64,000 nucleotides of DNA from Geomonas diazotrophica (GTDB lineage: Bacteria > Desulfobacterota > Desulfuromonadia > Geobacterales > Geobacteraceae): NCBI RefSeq assembly GCF_018919385.1, contig NZ_JAHLMF010000011.1:124001-188000 (forward strand), written 5' to 3'. Made by a program: the position numbers and the translations under genes. Shown in pieces: positions 8,925 to 21,436 of the stretch (the stretch's first letter is position 1; each line of letters starts with the position of its first letter). The notes beneath the pieces were generated by a model, which saw only the letters and a list, made by a program, of their open reading frames with translations, had not been told where the DNA came from and did not search any database.

Positions 8925-9475
8925 GCCCCCTCCGTAAGCAGGTAGACCGTGGTCTGAATCTTCAGGTTCACGCTCTCCTGGGTCATGCTCTGGTTACTGA
9001 GGGAGATGCTGTCGACGGTCACCATATCCGGGTAGCGCACGAGGTCGGCCAGAAAGCTCTTCACCGCCGAGTACTTGCCCGCCACGGTGAAGGAGACGTC
9101 GTAGGTCATGATCTGGGTTGCCTTGTTCTTCTTGCCCGGCTTGTAGGTGATCCCCTGCAGGGCCAGGGAATTGCTCTTGGCGGTATCGTACAGCCGGCTC
9201 AGCACCCTGGCGAAGTCCTTCTTGGGGATGAAGCGCTTCTTGAATTCGTCCAGGTCGCGCACACCGCGCTGGTACCTGGTGGCGTCGGCCTCCGTCTCCC
9301 CCCTGGCCATGGCGCCGCGCTTGGCGAACCACTCCGTCTGGACCTGCTCCAGTTGGGGCCGCTGGTACCCGGAGAGGTAGAGTTGGATCCCCAGGGCAAG
9401 CAGCGCCAGGAACCCCAGGAAGGTGAACGATTTGCGCCTGGCGGCGAACATGTCGAGTAGCGTCTGGAAGTTCAT
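8921..9475 (-). CDS. PilO-like platform protein
   Basis: The 184-residue protein has a short cytoplasmic N-terminus, one membrane helix (about 17-35), a coiled-coil segment (about 40-100) and a small alpha/beta periplasmic domain (motifs TYDVSFTVAGKY, VRYPDMVTVDSI). That is the PilO/GspM architecture. The start at 9475 overlaps the PilN-like stop by 4 bp (ATGA), so it is translationally coupled. Longer frames extending to 9940 read through the PilN gene in another frame and are not used. It would pair with the PilN-like protein in the inner membrane. Confidence 0.82.
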   Translation of the reverse strand: MNFQTLLDMFAARRKSFTFLGFLALLALGIQLYLSGYQRPQLEQVQTEWFAKRGAMARGETEADATRYQRGVRDLDEFKKRFIPKKDFARVLSRLYDTAKSNSLALQGITYKPGKKNKATQIMTYDVSFTVAGKYSAVKSFLADLVRYPDMVTVDSISLSNQSMTQESVNLKIQTTVYLLTEGA

Positions 9476-10011
9476 CGATAGCTCACCTTGCACGAGAGGG
9501 TGAAGCTGTACCCCTGCTGGGTGGTGCCCACCTTGCGATCGCTCTGGCTCAAGAGGTACACCTCCGAGAAGCTGGGGGACCTCTCCATGTTCTCCAGCAG
9601 GACGCGCAGGTTGTCGAAGTTGAGGGCCATGCCGGTAAGCTTGATCACCTGGGGGTCCTGCGCCGTCGGTTCGACCTGGTTCAGCGCCACACCTGCCGGC
9701 ACCACCTGTTCGAGCTTGTCCAGCAGGGAGATCCAGTTGACGGTCTTGCGGTCGATCAGGGCGTTGGCGAAGGCGATCTTGCCGTCCAGCTCCCGCATCT
9801 GCTCCGCCGGGACGGGAGGGGCGCCGGCGGGACCGCGGCTCGCCGCGGCGCTCTGGCTCTTGATCTTGTTGATCTCGACCTGGTTGTTGGCCACCTCGCG
9901 CACCAGGTACACAAGGAACAGCGCCATGATCGCGAAACATGCGGTCAGCACGGTGTTGAGCTGGCGCAGGTTTACGTAGCGCTTGGTGGCCAGGTTGATG
10001 GTCAGTTTCAT
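9472..10011 (-). CDS. PilN-like platform protein
   Basis: The 179-residue protein starts with the motif INLATKRY, close to the PilN N-terminal motif INLLP that binds the PilM groove. It has one membrane helix (about 20-40), a coiled-coil stretch and an alpha/beta domain with the pattern KLTGMALNFDNLRVLLENME, typical of PilN (Pfam PilN). It sits 1 bp after the PilM-like gene and overlaps the PilO-like gene. Together these three form a split version of GspL/GspM. Confidence 0.83.
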   Translation of the reverse strand: MKLTINLATKRYVNLRQLNTVLTACFAIMALFLVYLVREVANNQVEINKIKSQSAAASRGPAGAPPVPAEQMRELDGKIAFANALIDRKTVNWISLLDKLEQVVPAGVALNQVEPTAQDPQVIKLTGMALNFDNLRVLLENMERSPSFSEVYLLSQSDRKVGTTQQGYSFTLSCKVSYR

Positions 10012-10012
10012 A

Positions 10013-10936
10013 TCACAGGCTCCTCAGCGCGGCGCCGACGGCGCCGGCCAACGCGTGCAGCCCAGGCCGGTCCAGTCCCAGCGTGGAGCCCTGCCGGAGC
10101 AGGCGCTCCGGGTCGAGCAGCACCGGCTCCAGACCGCTCGCCTCCGCCACCAAGGCGCGGAAGGACTCGGCATCGCCGGGAGAGGCGGCACAGAAGACCT
10201 CGCCCACGTTCTGGCCGGGGTTCTGGTCCCGGTAGACCAGGAAGGAGCTGTTCACCTCGCGGAACAGGTTCTGCACGTCCGCCACACCCTCCTTGGTGCG
10301 GTAGAAGCCGAGCACGCCGCCGTTGAAGATCAGCACCGTCATCGCCCCCTGGTAGAAGGTGACGAAGGCGCCGTCCTCGGAGAGTTCGAGCCTGGGGGCG
10401 AACAGGCGGTACAGGTTGAAGGAGGTGAAATCGATCAGCTTGGGCTCCAGCCCCGCCTCGTTGATGAGGTCCTCGTACTGTTGCACCACCGGACGGGAGA
10501 TCAGCGACACCAGAAGCGACACGGCGCCGTTTTCCTTCTCCTCCAGGGTCTGGTAGTCCAGATGAACCGCGCCGATCTCGAAGGGGAGGCTTTTCTTGAG
10601 CTTCCAGCGGATCACGTCCAGCCCCTCTTCGCGGTTCTTGAAGCGCGCCTCCAGGTCGAGGAGCACCACGCGCCCCACCGCGTCCGGCAGGGAAACGCAG
10701 ACGCTGCGCTCCTTGGTCAATAGGCGCAGGTGCGCCTCCCTGAGCGCGGCCACGAAGGCCTTCGCATCGGTGACGTTGGGGTCGCGGCGCGAGAGGGCCA
10801 AAAGCCCCGGCGCAAACGGCAGCGACAGCCCCGCCTCGACCAGGGGGGTCTTGCCGCCGCCGACCAGGGCGAAACTGAACCCGGCGGCGGAGAGTTCCAG
10901 CCCGAGACTTTTCCTGGACATTAGCATATCTGGCAC
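10013..10936 (-). CDS. PilM-like actin-fold platform protein
   Basis: The 307-residue cytoplasmic protein looks like PilM/GspL-N: an N-terminal GLELS strand, the RWKLKKSLPF motif where PilM proteins have the conserved helix after the 1C domain, and a C-terminal LHALAGAVGAALR helix that corresponds to the AVGLALR motif. It starts right at the stop of gspE (no gap). It would couple the ATPase to the PilN-like membrane protein. Confidence 0.82.
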   Translation of the reverse strand: MPDMLMSRKSLGLELSAAGFSFALVGGGKTPLVEAGLSLPFAPGLLALSRRDPNVTDAKAFVAALREAHLRLLTKERSVCVSLPDAVGRVVLLDLEARFKNREEGLDVIRWKLKKSLPFEIGAVHLDYQTLEEKENGAVSLLVSLISRPVVQQYEDLINEAGLEPKLIDFTSFNLYRLFAPRLELSEDGAFVTFYQGAMTVLIFNGGVLGFYRTKEGVADVQNLFREVNSSFLVYRDQNPGQNVGEVFCAASPGDAESFRALVAEASGLEPVLLDPERLLRQGSTLGLDRPGLHALAGAVGAALRSL

Positions 10937-12658
10937 CTACTCCACAAAGGTGACACGGTTGATTTCCTTAAGCGTCGTCTCGCCGGCCAGCACCTTGGCC
11001 ACGGCCGATTCCCTGAGGAACATGGTCCCCGCCGCCTTGGCGGCCTTCTTGAGGGCGGCGATCGGGGCCTTGGAGATGATCAGCTCCCGTATCTCGTCGT
11101 TGAGATCGAGGAGTTCCACGATGGCGGAACGCCCCCGGTAGCCGGTACCGTTGCAGTCGTCGCAGCCGCGGGCCTCGTACAGGGTCAGGCCGCGGGCGCG
11201 CTCCGGGTCGATGGCGCACTCGCGCAGCTCGTCGTCGGAGACGGCAACCGCCTTCTTGCAGGAGGGGCAGATCTTGCGGACCAGGCGCTGCGCCATGACG
11301 CAGTTGAGGCAGGCGACGAAGTTGTACGGGTCGATCCCCATGTGCGTGAAGCGCCCGATCACGTCGAAGACGTTGTTGGCGTGCACGGTCGTGAACACCA
11401 GGTGACCGGTGAGAGCAGACTGCACGGCGATCTGGGCGGTTTCCGAGTCGCGGATCTCGCCGACCATGATCTTGTCCGGGTCGTGGCGCAGGATCGAGCG
11501 CAGGCCGCGGGCGAAGGTGAGCCCCTTCTTCTCGTTGACCGGGATCTGCGTGATGCCGGAGAGGACGTACTCGACCGGGTCCTCGATGGTGATGATCTTC
11601 TCGAGGCCGGTGTGGATCTCGGTGAGCGCGCCGTAGAGCGTGGTGGTCTTGCCGGAACCGGTGGGGCCGGTCACCAGCACCATGCCGTAGGGTTCCTTGA
11701 TCATCTTGCGGAAGCGCTTGATCTCGTGGGACGCCATGCCGAGCGTCTCCAGGGTGAGCCCCCTGAGGTCGCTGGCGATGCTCTCCTTGTCGAGGATACG
11801 GATGACGGCATCCTCGCCGAAGGCGCTGGGCATGATCGAGACGCGGAAGTCGATGGACTTGGCGCCGATCCTGACCTTGAACCTGCCGTCCTGCGGGATG
11901 CGCCGCTCCGAGATGTCCAGTTCGCTCATGACCTTGAGCCTGGAGATGAGTGGACCCTGGAAATGGTTGTCGATCGGGTCGGTTGCCTTGTAGAGCACGC
12001 CGTCGATGCGGTACTTGATGACGACCCCTTCCTGGGCGGTCTCGATGTGGATATCGGAGGCGCGCCGGGTCAGGGCGTCGAGGATGGTGGAGTTGACCAG
12101 CTTGATGATCGGGCTGGTGTCGGCGGAGACGTTCTCGACGGAGAGGACCTCCTCCCCCTTCTCGGTCTCGGTCACCAGCTGCAGCATGAAGTCTTCGGAG
12201 ACCTCTTTGAGCACCCGGCTGGTCCCCTCGCCCCGCTTCAGATGCTGGGCGATCTCCGAGTCCGCCGCCACCTTGTATGTAAGCGGCCGCTCCAGGAGCA
12301 GGGCCATCTCGTCCAGCTGCAGCACGGCGGTCGGGTCGGAAATGGCCACCACCAGGAGGTCTCCCTGCAGTTCCAGGGGGACGAAGTGGTAGCGGAACAT
12401 CACCTCGGGCGGGACGATGTTGAACAGCGACTCGTCCGGGCGCACCCCTTTCAGGTCGACGAATTCCAGCCCGAACTGCTGCGCCAGGGCCTGCGCCAGG
12501 GCGACGTCAGTGATCAGCCCGTCGGCGAGGCAGATGACGCCCAGGCGCTCCTTGGTGCTCTGCTGCTTGTCCAGAGCATAGGCGAGCTGGTCGTTGGTAA
12601 GTTCACCCTGCTCCAGGAGGATGTCGCCCAGCCTTTGTCTTTTGAACGGCTTCAGCAT
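10937..12658 (-). CDS. gspE: Type II secretion/type IV pilus assembly ATPase (GspE/PilB type)
   Basis: The 573-residue AAA-type hexameric ATPase drives pseudopilus growth. An N-terminal MshEN/GspE-N domain covers about 1-150. The catalytic part carries Walker [11 protein letters not shown] (331-340), Asp-box residues around ITIEDPVEY, and Walker B IMVGEIRD (about 397-404). A tetracysteine zinc site is formed by Cys464, Cys467, Cys499 and Cys502. The full length and intact motifs argue for an active enzyme. It is 7 bp downstream of gspF and abuts the PilM-like gene. Confidence 0.94.
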   Translation of the reverse strand: MLKPFKRQRLGDILLEQGELTNDQLAYALDKQQSTKERLGVICLADGLITDVALAQALAQQFGLEFVDLKGVRPDESLFNIVPPEVMFRYHFVPLELQGDLLVVAISDPTAVLQLDEMALLLERPLTYKVAADSEIAQHLKRGEGTSRVLKEVSEDFMLQLVTETEKGEEVLSVENVSADTSPIIKLVNSTILDALTRRASDIHIETAQEGVVIKYRIDGVLYKATDPIDNHFQGPLISRLKVMSELDISERRIPQDGRFKVRIGAKSIDFRVSIMPSAFGEDAVIRILDKESIASDLRGLTLETLGMASHEIKRFRKMIKEPYGMVLVTGPTGSGKTTTLYGALTEIHTGLEKIITIEDPVEYVLSGITQIPVNEKKGLTFARGLRSILRHDPDKIMVGEIRDSETAQIAVQSALTGHLVFTTVHANNVFDVIGRFTHMGIDPYNFVACLNCVMAQRLVRKICPSCKKAVAVSDDELRECAIDPERARGLTLYEARGCDDCNGTGYRGRSAIVELLDLNDEIRELIISKAPIAALKKAAKAAGTMFLRESAVAKVLAGETTLKEINRVTFVE

Positions 12659-12665
12659 GTTCCCT

Positions 12666-13871
12666 CTAGGTAACGGTGCTGGCGATCTTGAAGATCGGCA
12701 GGTACATGGTGATGATGATGGTGCCGATGACCACCCCCATGACGATCATGATGGCGGGTTCGATCGCGGTGGTCAGCACCTGGAGACTCCTCTCGATCTC
12801 GTCCTCGAAGTAGTCCGAGATGTCCCCGAGCATCTCCTCGAGGGCGCCGGTGGTCTCGCCCACCGAGAGCATGCGCAGCGCCAGGGGGGGGAGGAGCTTC
12901 ATGTTCTCCAGCGCCGTGGAAAGCTTGCTCCCCTCCTCGACCCGGTGCACGGCCATGAGCAGGCCGCGCTCCAGCACCTTGTTGTTCAAGGTCCCAACCG
13001 ACATCCGCATCGCCTCCACGATCGGGATACCGGAGCCGAGGACCGTGGCGAGGGTCCGGGTGAAGCCGGCCAGCGCGTAGCGAACGACCACAGTCCCGAC
13101 CAAAGGGGTTTTGATTTTCATGCCGTCCACGGTGTAGCGCCCGGACTCGCTCTCCTTCCAACGTTTGAAGATGGTCACCGCACCGAAGATGAGCGCCACG
13201 AAAACGAGCAGGTAATGGCGCAGGAACACGGTGAAGTTGATCAGCATCTGGGTCGGCACCGGCAGTGCGTTGCCGGAATCGGCGTAGATCGTGCTGAAGG
13301 TCGGCACAACGTAGATCAGGAGCACGGTGATGGCCACGAAGGCGACCGAAACGAGAATGGCCGGGTAGAACATGGCGCCGATGATCTTGCCGCGGAACCC
13401 CTCGGTCCTCTTCAGGAAGGCGATGTAGCGCCTGATGGTCTGCGGCAGATCGCCGGTACGCTCGCCGGCACGGATCGAGGCGATGTAGAGCTGCGGGAAG
13501 ACCCTCGGGTACTTCTCGAGGGCGGCTGACAGCGCGAGTCCTCCCTTGATGTCCTCCCTGACGGCGTTAAGGATCTCGTTCAGCTTCCCGGTCCCGGACT
13601 CGAGGATGGTGTCGAGGGCCTGGATGATGGGAAGACCCGCCTTCAGGAGCACCAGGAGTTCCTGGTTGAAGAGCAGCAGTTCCTTGTTGCCGATCTTCTT
13701 CCGGCCGATACCGGACTCCAGCAGGAACTGGAACGGCTTCTTGCGGACCTCGAATACCGCATACCCCTGTTCCTCCAGACTCTGACGCAGCAGAGCCTCA
13801 CTGACAGAATCCAGTTCCTTGGTGAGGATTCGGCCGTCGGAAGATCCTATTTTACAGGTATAAAGGGGCAT
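12666..13871 (-). CDS. gspF: Type II secretion inner-membrane platform protein GspF
   Basis: The 401-residue protein has the two tandem GspF domains (about 65-190 and 265-390), each with a membrane helix, and a third helix near the C-terminus (IMIVMGVVIGTIIITMYLPI). The N-terminal 60 residues form the small cytoplasmic domain seen in GspF/PilC. It interacts with the ATPase encoded next. No good ribosome site precedes the ATG at 13871, and 73 bp separate it from the upstream gene, so a promoter here is possible but not clear. Confidence 0.93.
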   Translation of the reverse strand: MPLYTCKIGSSDGRILTKELDSVSEALLRQSLEEQGYAVFEVRKKPFQFLLESGIGRKKIGNKELLLFNQELLVLLKAGLPIIQALDTILESGTGKLNEILNAVREDIKGGLALSAALEKYPRVFPQLYIASIRAGERTGDLPQTIRRYIAFLKRTEGFRGKIIGAMFYPAILVSVAFVAITVLLIYVVPTFSTIYADSGNALPVPTQMLINFTVFLRHYLLVFVALIFGAVTIFKRWKESESGRYTVDGMKIKTPLVGTVVVRYALAGFTRTLATVLGSGIPIVEAMRMSVGTLNNKVLERGLLMAVHRVEEGSKLSTALENMKLLPPLALRMLSVGETTGALEEMLGDISDYFEDEIERSLQVLTTAIEPAIMIVMGVVIGTIIITMYLPIFKIASTVT

Positions 13872-13944
13872 AAGACACTATGAGTACCACAAATATGAGA
13901 GAATTAAAACTCTAAAAGGGGAGCAGATACTGTCTACGACGGCG

Positions 13945-14130
13945 TCAGGCCTGCATCATGCCGAGGATCCAGACGACGAAGAACAGAAGCACCCCTGCCC
14001 CCCACCTGAGGGCCGCTTTCCCCTCGAAACGGTCCCGGGCCGGAAAGGCGCGCAGGATGAAGAAAACGGTGCAGATCACGAAGCCCCAGATCCCGCTTAC
14101 GCAGACGATCGACCATAGCGTCGAGGCCAT
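13945..14130 (-). CDS. Small membrane protein, unknown function
   Basis: The 61-residue protein has two predicted membrane helices (about 5-27 and 43-58) joined by a short charged loop RDRFEGKAA. The ATG at 14130 overlaps the glycosyltransferase stop (ATGA) and has a GGAGGG site, so it is translationally coupled to that gene. I do not recognise the family. Its position between a lipid-linked sugar transferase and gspF suggests a membrane partner of the glycosyltransferase. Confidence 0.68.
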   Translation of the reverse strand: MASTLWSIVCVSGIWGFVICTVFFILRAFPARDRFEGKAALRWGAGVLLFFVVWILGMMQA

Positions 14131-14870
14131 CAGTCCCTCCCCTTGGGGAGCACCGCGCGCAGCAGCGACCCCAGCTTGAGTTTCCAGACCATGAGCACCG
14201 CCTCGCGCACGATCTTTTTGGACATCTTCGAGGTGCCGGCATGACGGTCGATGAAGATGATGGGGACCTCGCTGATGCGGAACCCCTTCTCCTTGCAGCG
14301 GTAGTTCATCTCGATCTGGAAGGAGTAGCCGTCCGAGCGGATGTTGGTGAGGTCGATGGCCTTGAGCGTCTCGGCGCGGAAGCACTTGAAACCGCTGGTG
14401 CAGTCGGAGATGGTGAGCCCGGTGATCACCCTGGTATAGACGCTGGCGAAGTAGCTCAGCATGAGCCGGCGCAGCGGCCAGTTCACCACGCTCACCCCGT
14501 TCAGGTAGCGCGAACCGATCACCAGGTCGGCATTGCGGGTTTCCTCGAAGAAGTAGGGGATCATGGCCGGGTCGTGGGAGAAATCCGCGTCCATCTGCAC
14601 CACGAGGTCGGCCCCCATGGCAAGCGCCTTGGCGAACCCCTGGCGATAAGCGGAGCCAAGGCCGAGCTTGCCGCTGCGGTGCAAAACGGAGACCCGCCCC
14701 GTTTCCGCGGCCAGGCGCTCGGCGAGCTCGCCGGTGCCGTCGGGGGAGTTGTCGTCCACCACCAAGAGCTCCAGCGCGGGGTTCAGGGCCAGAACCTGCC
14801 CGACCAGTTTTTCCAGGTTGTCTCTTTCGTTGTAGGTGGGGATCACCACGATAGGCTTGATGGGTTTCAA
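14130..14870 (-). CDS. Family 2 glycosyltransferase, polyprenol-monophosphomannose synthase type
   Basis: The 246-residue GT-A enzyme resembles dolichyl-phosphate mannosyltransferase (DPM1): IPTYNERDNL at the N-terminus, LLVVDDNSPDGT for nucleotide binding, and QMDADFSHDP as the metal-binding DxD-type motif. It lacks the C-terminal membrane domain of longer relatives, so it would act at the cytoplasmic membrane face, making a polyprenyl-phosphate sugar donor. The sugar is not determined by the sequence. It is the first gene of the minus-strand block leading into the secretion genes. Confidence 0.88.
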   Translation of the reverse strand: MKPIKPIVVIPTYNERDNLEKLVGQVLALNPALELLVVDDNSPDGTGELAERLAAETGRVSVLHRSGKLGLGSAYRQGFAKALAMGADLVVQMDADFSHDPAMIPYFFEETRNADLVIGSRYLNGVSVVNWPLRRLMLSYFASVYTRVITGLTISDCTSGFKCFRAETLKAIDLTNIRSDGYSFQIEMNYRCKEKGFRISEVPIIFIDRHAGTSKMSKKIVREAVLMVWKLKLGSLLRAVLPKGRD

Positions 14871-15058
14871 GGGGGGCTCGCTTTCCGTTTACATTGAACG
14901 GCTAAAACCGCAAAATCAGGGCCGCTTGGGGAGTTGAACGTCCCGAAAGTGGACCTCGCAGAGGATAAATGATTTTCATCGGGCAAGTCAAGCTAAAGGG
15001 ATCGCGGCAAAGGCGGGAGGTGCGGCGGGAGCCCCCCCCGACCAAGGGCGCGGAATGA
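14871..15058 (-). other. Intergenic stretch, no gene seen
   Basis: Between the glycosyltransferase start and the tRNA terminator. I find no open frame with a ribosome site, no tRNA and no convincing promoter. Confidence 0.5.
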
Positions 15059-15097
15059 AAAAAGGAAAGGCCGCCTGACTTGGCGGCCTTTCCTTTT
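15059..15097 (-). terminator. Terminator of the tRNA cluster
   Basis: A long perfect inverted repeat: AAAGGAAAGGCCGCC against GGCGGCCTTTCCTTT with a 6-base loop, placed directly after the 3' end of the last tRNA-Asp. Its arms carry A/T runs, so it could work on either strand. Confidence 0.75.
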
Positions 15098-15099
15098 GA

Positions 15100-15177
15100 T
15101 GGCGGGGTTGACGGGGCTCGAACCCGCGACTTCCAGCGTGACAGGCTGGCACTCTAACCAACTGAGCTACAACCCCC
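15100..15177 (-). tRNA. tRNA-Asp (GTC), second copy, position 1 changed
   Basis: Cloverleaf with anticodon stem CCAGC/GCTGG, loop CTGTCAC (anticodon GTC), T-arm GGGTTCGAGCCCC and encoded CCA. The body is identical to the copy at 15368-15445 except for its first base. Here position 1 is G facing G72, while the other copy has C1-G72. Confidence 0.9.
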
Positions 15178-15201
15178 AACTTATAAACCGGTTGAGAATC
15201 G

Positions 15202-15270
15202 GTTCTACGTTCTAAGTTCTACGTTTAAACCAGCACTAAGACGTAGAACTTAGAACCTAGAACGTAGAAC
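15202..15270 (-). repeat. Inverted array of a 7-bp GTTCTAN repeat, copy A
   Basis: The left arm (15202-15225) is three GTTCTAN heptads. The right arm (15240-15270) is four copies of the complement. The arms can pair into a long hairpin with a short loop. It lies inside the tRNA cluster, between tRNA-Val and the second tRNA-Asp. The same element occurs at 27521-27670 and 39808-39948. Confidence 0.85.
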
Positions 15271-15278
15271 TTGTCTTG

Positions 15279-15355
15279 TGGTGGGTGAAGAGGGGATCGA
15301 ACCCCCGACATCCAGCTTGTAAGGCTGGCGCTCTCCCAGCTGAGCTATTCACCCA
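15279..15355 (-). tRNA. tRNA-Val (TAC)
   Basis: Acceptor stem TGGGTGA/TCACCCA, anticodon stem CCAGC/GCTGG with loop CTTACAA (anticodon TAC), T-arm with GGTTCGATCCC, and encoded CCA. Middle gene of the three-tRNA cluster. Confidence 0.93.
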
Positions 15356-15367
15356 TTAAATTTTATA

Positions 15368-15445
15368 TGGCGGGGTTGACGGGGCTCGAACCCGCGACTT
15401 CCAGCGTGACAGGCTGGCACTCTAACCAACTGAGCTACAACCCCG
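15368..15445 (-). tRNA. tRNA-Asp (GTC), first copy
   Basis: Acceptor stem CGGGGTT/AACCCCG fully paired, anticodon loop CTGTCAC (GTC) and encoded CCA. First tRNA of the cluster in transcription order, 30 bp after the HU stop codon. Confidence 0.94.
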
Positions 15446-15453
15446 CATCTACT

Positions 15454-15472
15454 GATCCCGGAGACCGGGACC
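15454..15472 (-). terminator. Short hairpin between HU and the tRNAs
   Basis: TCCCGG and CCGGGA around a 3-base loop, directly downstream of the HU stop, without a clear U-run. Either a weak terminator or a processing site separating hup mRNA from the tRNAs. Confidence 0.35.
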
Positions 15473-15475
15473 TTG

Positions 15476-15751
15476 TTAAGCGTTGATCAGTTCCTTCAGG
15501 GTGTTGCCCGGCTTGAATTTCGGAGCGGTGGAAGCCGCGATCTCGATCTTCTTACCGGTCTGCGGGTTCTGACCGGTGCGGGCGGCGCGCTCGGCGACGC
15601 TGAAGGTGCCGAAGCCGACCAGGGTGAGCTTGTCGCCGGCGGCGAGGCAGTTGGTGAGTGCATCAAGAATCCCAGTGAGAGCCTTGTCAGCATCAACCTT
15701 CGTCAACTGTGCTTCTTCGGCAATGGCGCTTACCAATTCTGCCTTGTTCAT
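15476..15751 (-). CDS. hup: HU-family DNA-binding protein
   Basis: This 91-residue histone-like protein has the standard HU length and layout: a helical N-terminal dimer domain (NKAELVSAIAEEAQLTK), the GFGTFSV segment and the DNA-binding arm with RTGQNPQTGK. It binds and bends DNA without strong sequence preference. A strong AGGAGG site precedes the ATG. Its own promoter lies at 15790-15819 and the tRNAs follow. Confidence 0.96.
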   Translation of the reverse strand: MNKAELVSAIAEEAQLTKVDADKALTGILDALTNCLAAGDKLTLVGFGTFSVAERAARTGQNPQTGKKIEIAASTAPKFKPGNTLKELINA

Positions 15752-15789
15752 TAGCTCCTCCTAGGTATGCATCGCAAAAGTGAAGACAC

Positions 15790-15819
15790 TATATACCAGA
15801 GCATCGTTCGGGGTGTCAA
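15790..15819 (-). promoter_or_regulatory. Sigma-70 type promoter for hup
   Basis: Minus strand TTGACA (15814-15819), 18 bp, then TATATA (15790-15795), overlapping TATAGT. The hup ATG is about 40 bp downstream. The A/T-rich DNA just upstream may act as an UP element. Confidence 0.65.
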
Positions 15820-15839
15820 CCTTTTTTCTAATTTTTTTT

Positions 15840-18260
<2,421 letters not shown>

Positions 18261-18269
18261 ATGTCCCTG

Positions 18270-20119
<1,850 letters not shown>

Positions 20120-20131
20120 GGAATCTCCTAT

Positions 20132-21436
20132 TTAGCTTTCCGCCTTGGGAACCTCGGTCACCTTGGCGCGATCGATGATGAACTGCACCGCCTTGTCTTC
20201 CCGCATCTGGGCCATCAGGCTGTCCTTGGCGCGCTCGTTGGTCTTGTACAGCTGCGCCACCTTCTCCAGCGGCTGACCGGTCTGGCCGGAGATCTGGGCG
20301 ATCTGCCCCTGGAACTCCTCCTCGGTCACCTCGATGGATTCCTTCTCGGCCACGGCGTCCACGATCACGGACCCTTTTACCTGGTCGCGGGCCACGTCGC
20401 GGAACTGGGCCTTGTAGCTGTCGTCGGTCATCCCCATCATCTCAAGGGACATCCGCTGGGAGGCGAGACGCTGCTTGGTGTTCTCCAGCATCATGGTGAC
20501 CTGGCGGTCGACCAGGGCCTCGGGGACCTCGACCGGGTTCTTCTCGATCAGCGCCTTGAAGACGTTCGCGCGCAGGTCGTTGTTGATGCGGGACTCTTCC
20601 TGGGCCTGGTTGATCTCGGCCAGTTTCGCCTTCAGCAGGTCGAGGGTCTCGAACTCCTCGCCGAACTCCTTGGCGAACTCGTCGTTCAGCTCGGGGAGCT
20701 CCTTGATCTTGATCTCCTTGACGGTGATCTCGAAGTCGGCGGGCTTGCCGGCCAGCTCCGCGGAACCGTAGTTCTCAGGGAAGGTCACCTTGATGGTGCC
20801 GCTGGTCCCCACGGTCATGCCGACCATCTGGTCCTCGAAGCCCGGGATGAAGCGACCGGAGCCGAGTTCGAGCTGGAAGTCCTCGGCGGCACCCCCCTCG
20901 AACGGAACGCCGTCGATGGAGCCCTTGAAGTCGAAGGTGACGAAATCGCCCAGTGCCGCGGCATGCCCTTCCGGAGCCGGCGCGAGCTGCGCCATGCGCT
21001 CCTGCATCTCCTTGAGGCGGGCGTCGACCGCTGCAGGGTCGAGCACCAGCTGTTCCTTGGTCACCTCGAGACCGAGGTATTCCTTCAGTTCGACTTCGGG
21101 GAAGACTTCGATGGTCGCCGAGTACTTGAACGGCTCCCCCTTCTTGAGCAGCTCGCTTTCGATCATCGGGTAGGATACCGGGTTGAGGCCCTGCTCGGTG
21201 ACGGCCTTGAAGTAGGTATCGTTAACGAGGCTCTTGGTCACATCCTCGGCCATCTTCTCGCCGTAGTGCTTCTCGATCAGGCTCATCGGGACCTTGCCCT
21301 TGCGGAACCCTTTTATGGCGGCATGCTTCCTTATTTCGGCATAGGCCTTGTCAACTTCAGCGGAAACTTTGTCTGCCGGAATTTCGAAGTTCAACTTCTT
21401 CTTGATGCTGTTGACCGATTCAACACTAATCTGCAT
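20132..21436 (-). CDS. tig: Trigger factor (ribosome-associated prolyl isomerase chaperone)
   Basis: This 434-residue chaperone begins with the ribosome-binding domain, in which the usual signature GFRKGKVP is present (about residues 39-46). Next are an FKBP-type isomerase domain (about 150-240, FDFKGSIDGVPFEGG) and a C-terminal helical domain. It binds nascent chains at the ribosome exit. It is the first gene of the tig-clpP-clpX-lon run and is preceded by a leader of about 170 bp. Confidence 0.96.
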   Translation of the reverse strand: MQISVESVNSIKKKLNFEIPADKVSAEVDKAYAEIRKHAAIKGFRKGKVPMSLIEKHYGEKMAEDVTKSLVNDTYFKAVTEQGLNPVSYPMIESELLKKGEPFKYSATIEVFPEVELKEYLGLEVTKEQLVLDPAAVDARLKEMQERMAQLAPAPEGHAAALGDFVTFDFKGSIDGVPFEGGAAEDFQLELGSGRFIPGFEDQMVGMTVGTSGTIKVTFPENYGSAELAGKPADFEITVKEIKIKELPELNDEFAKEFGEEFETLDLLKAKLAEINQAQEESRINNDLRANVFKALIEKNPVEVPEALVDRQVTMMLENTKQRLASQRMSLEMMGMTDDSYKAQFRDVARDQVKGSVIVDAVAEKESIEVTEEEFQGQIAQISGQTGQPLEKVAQLYKTNERAKDSLMAQMREDKAVQFIIDRAKVTEVPKAES

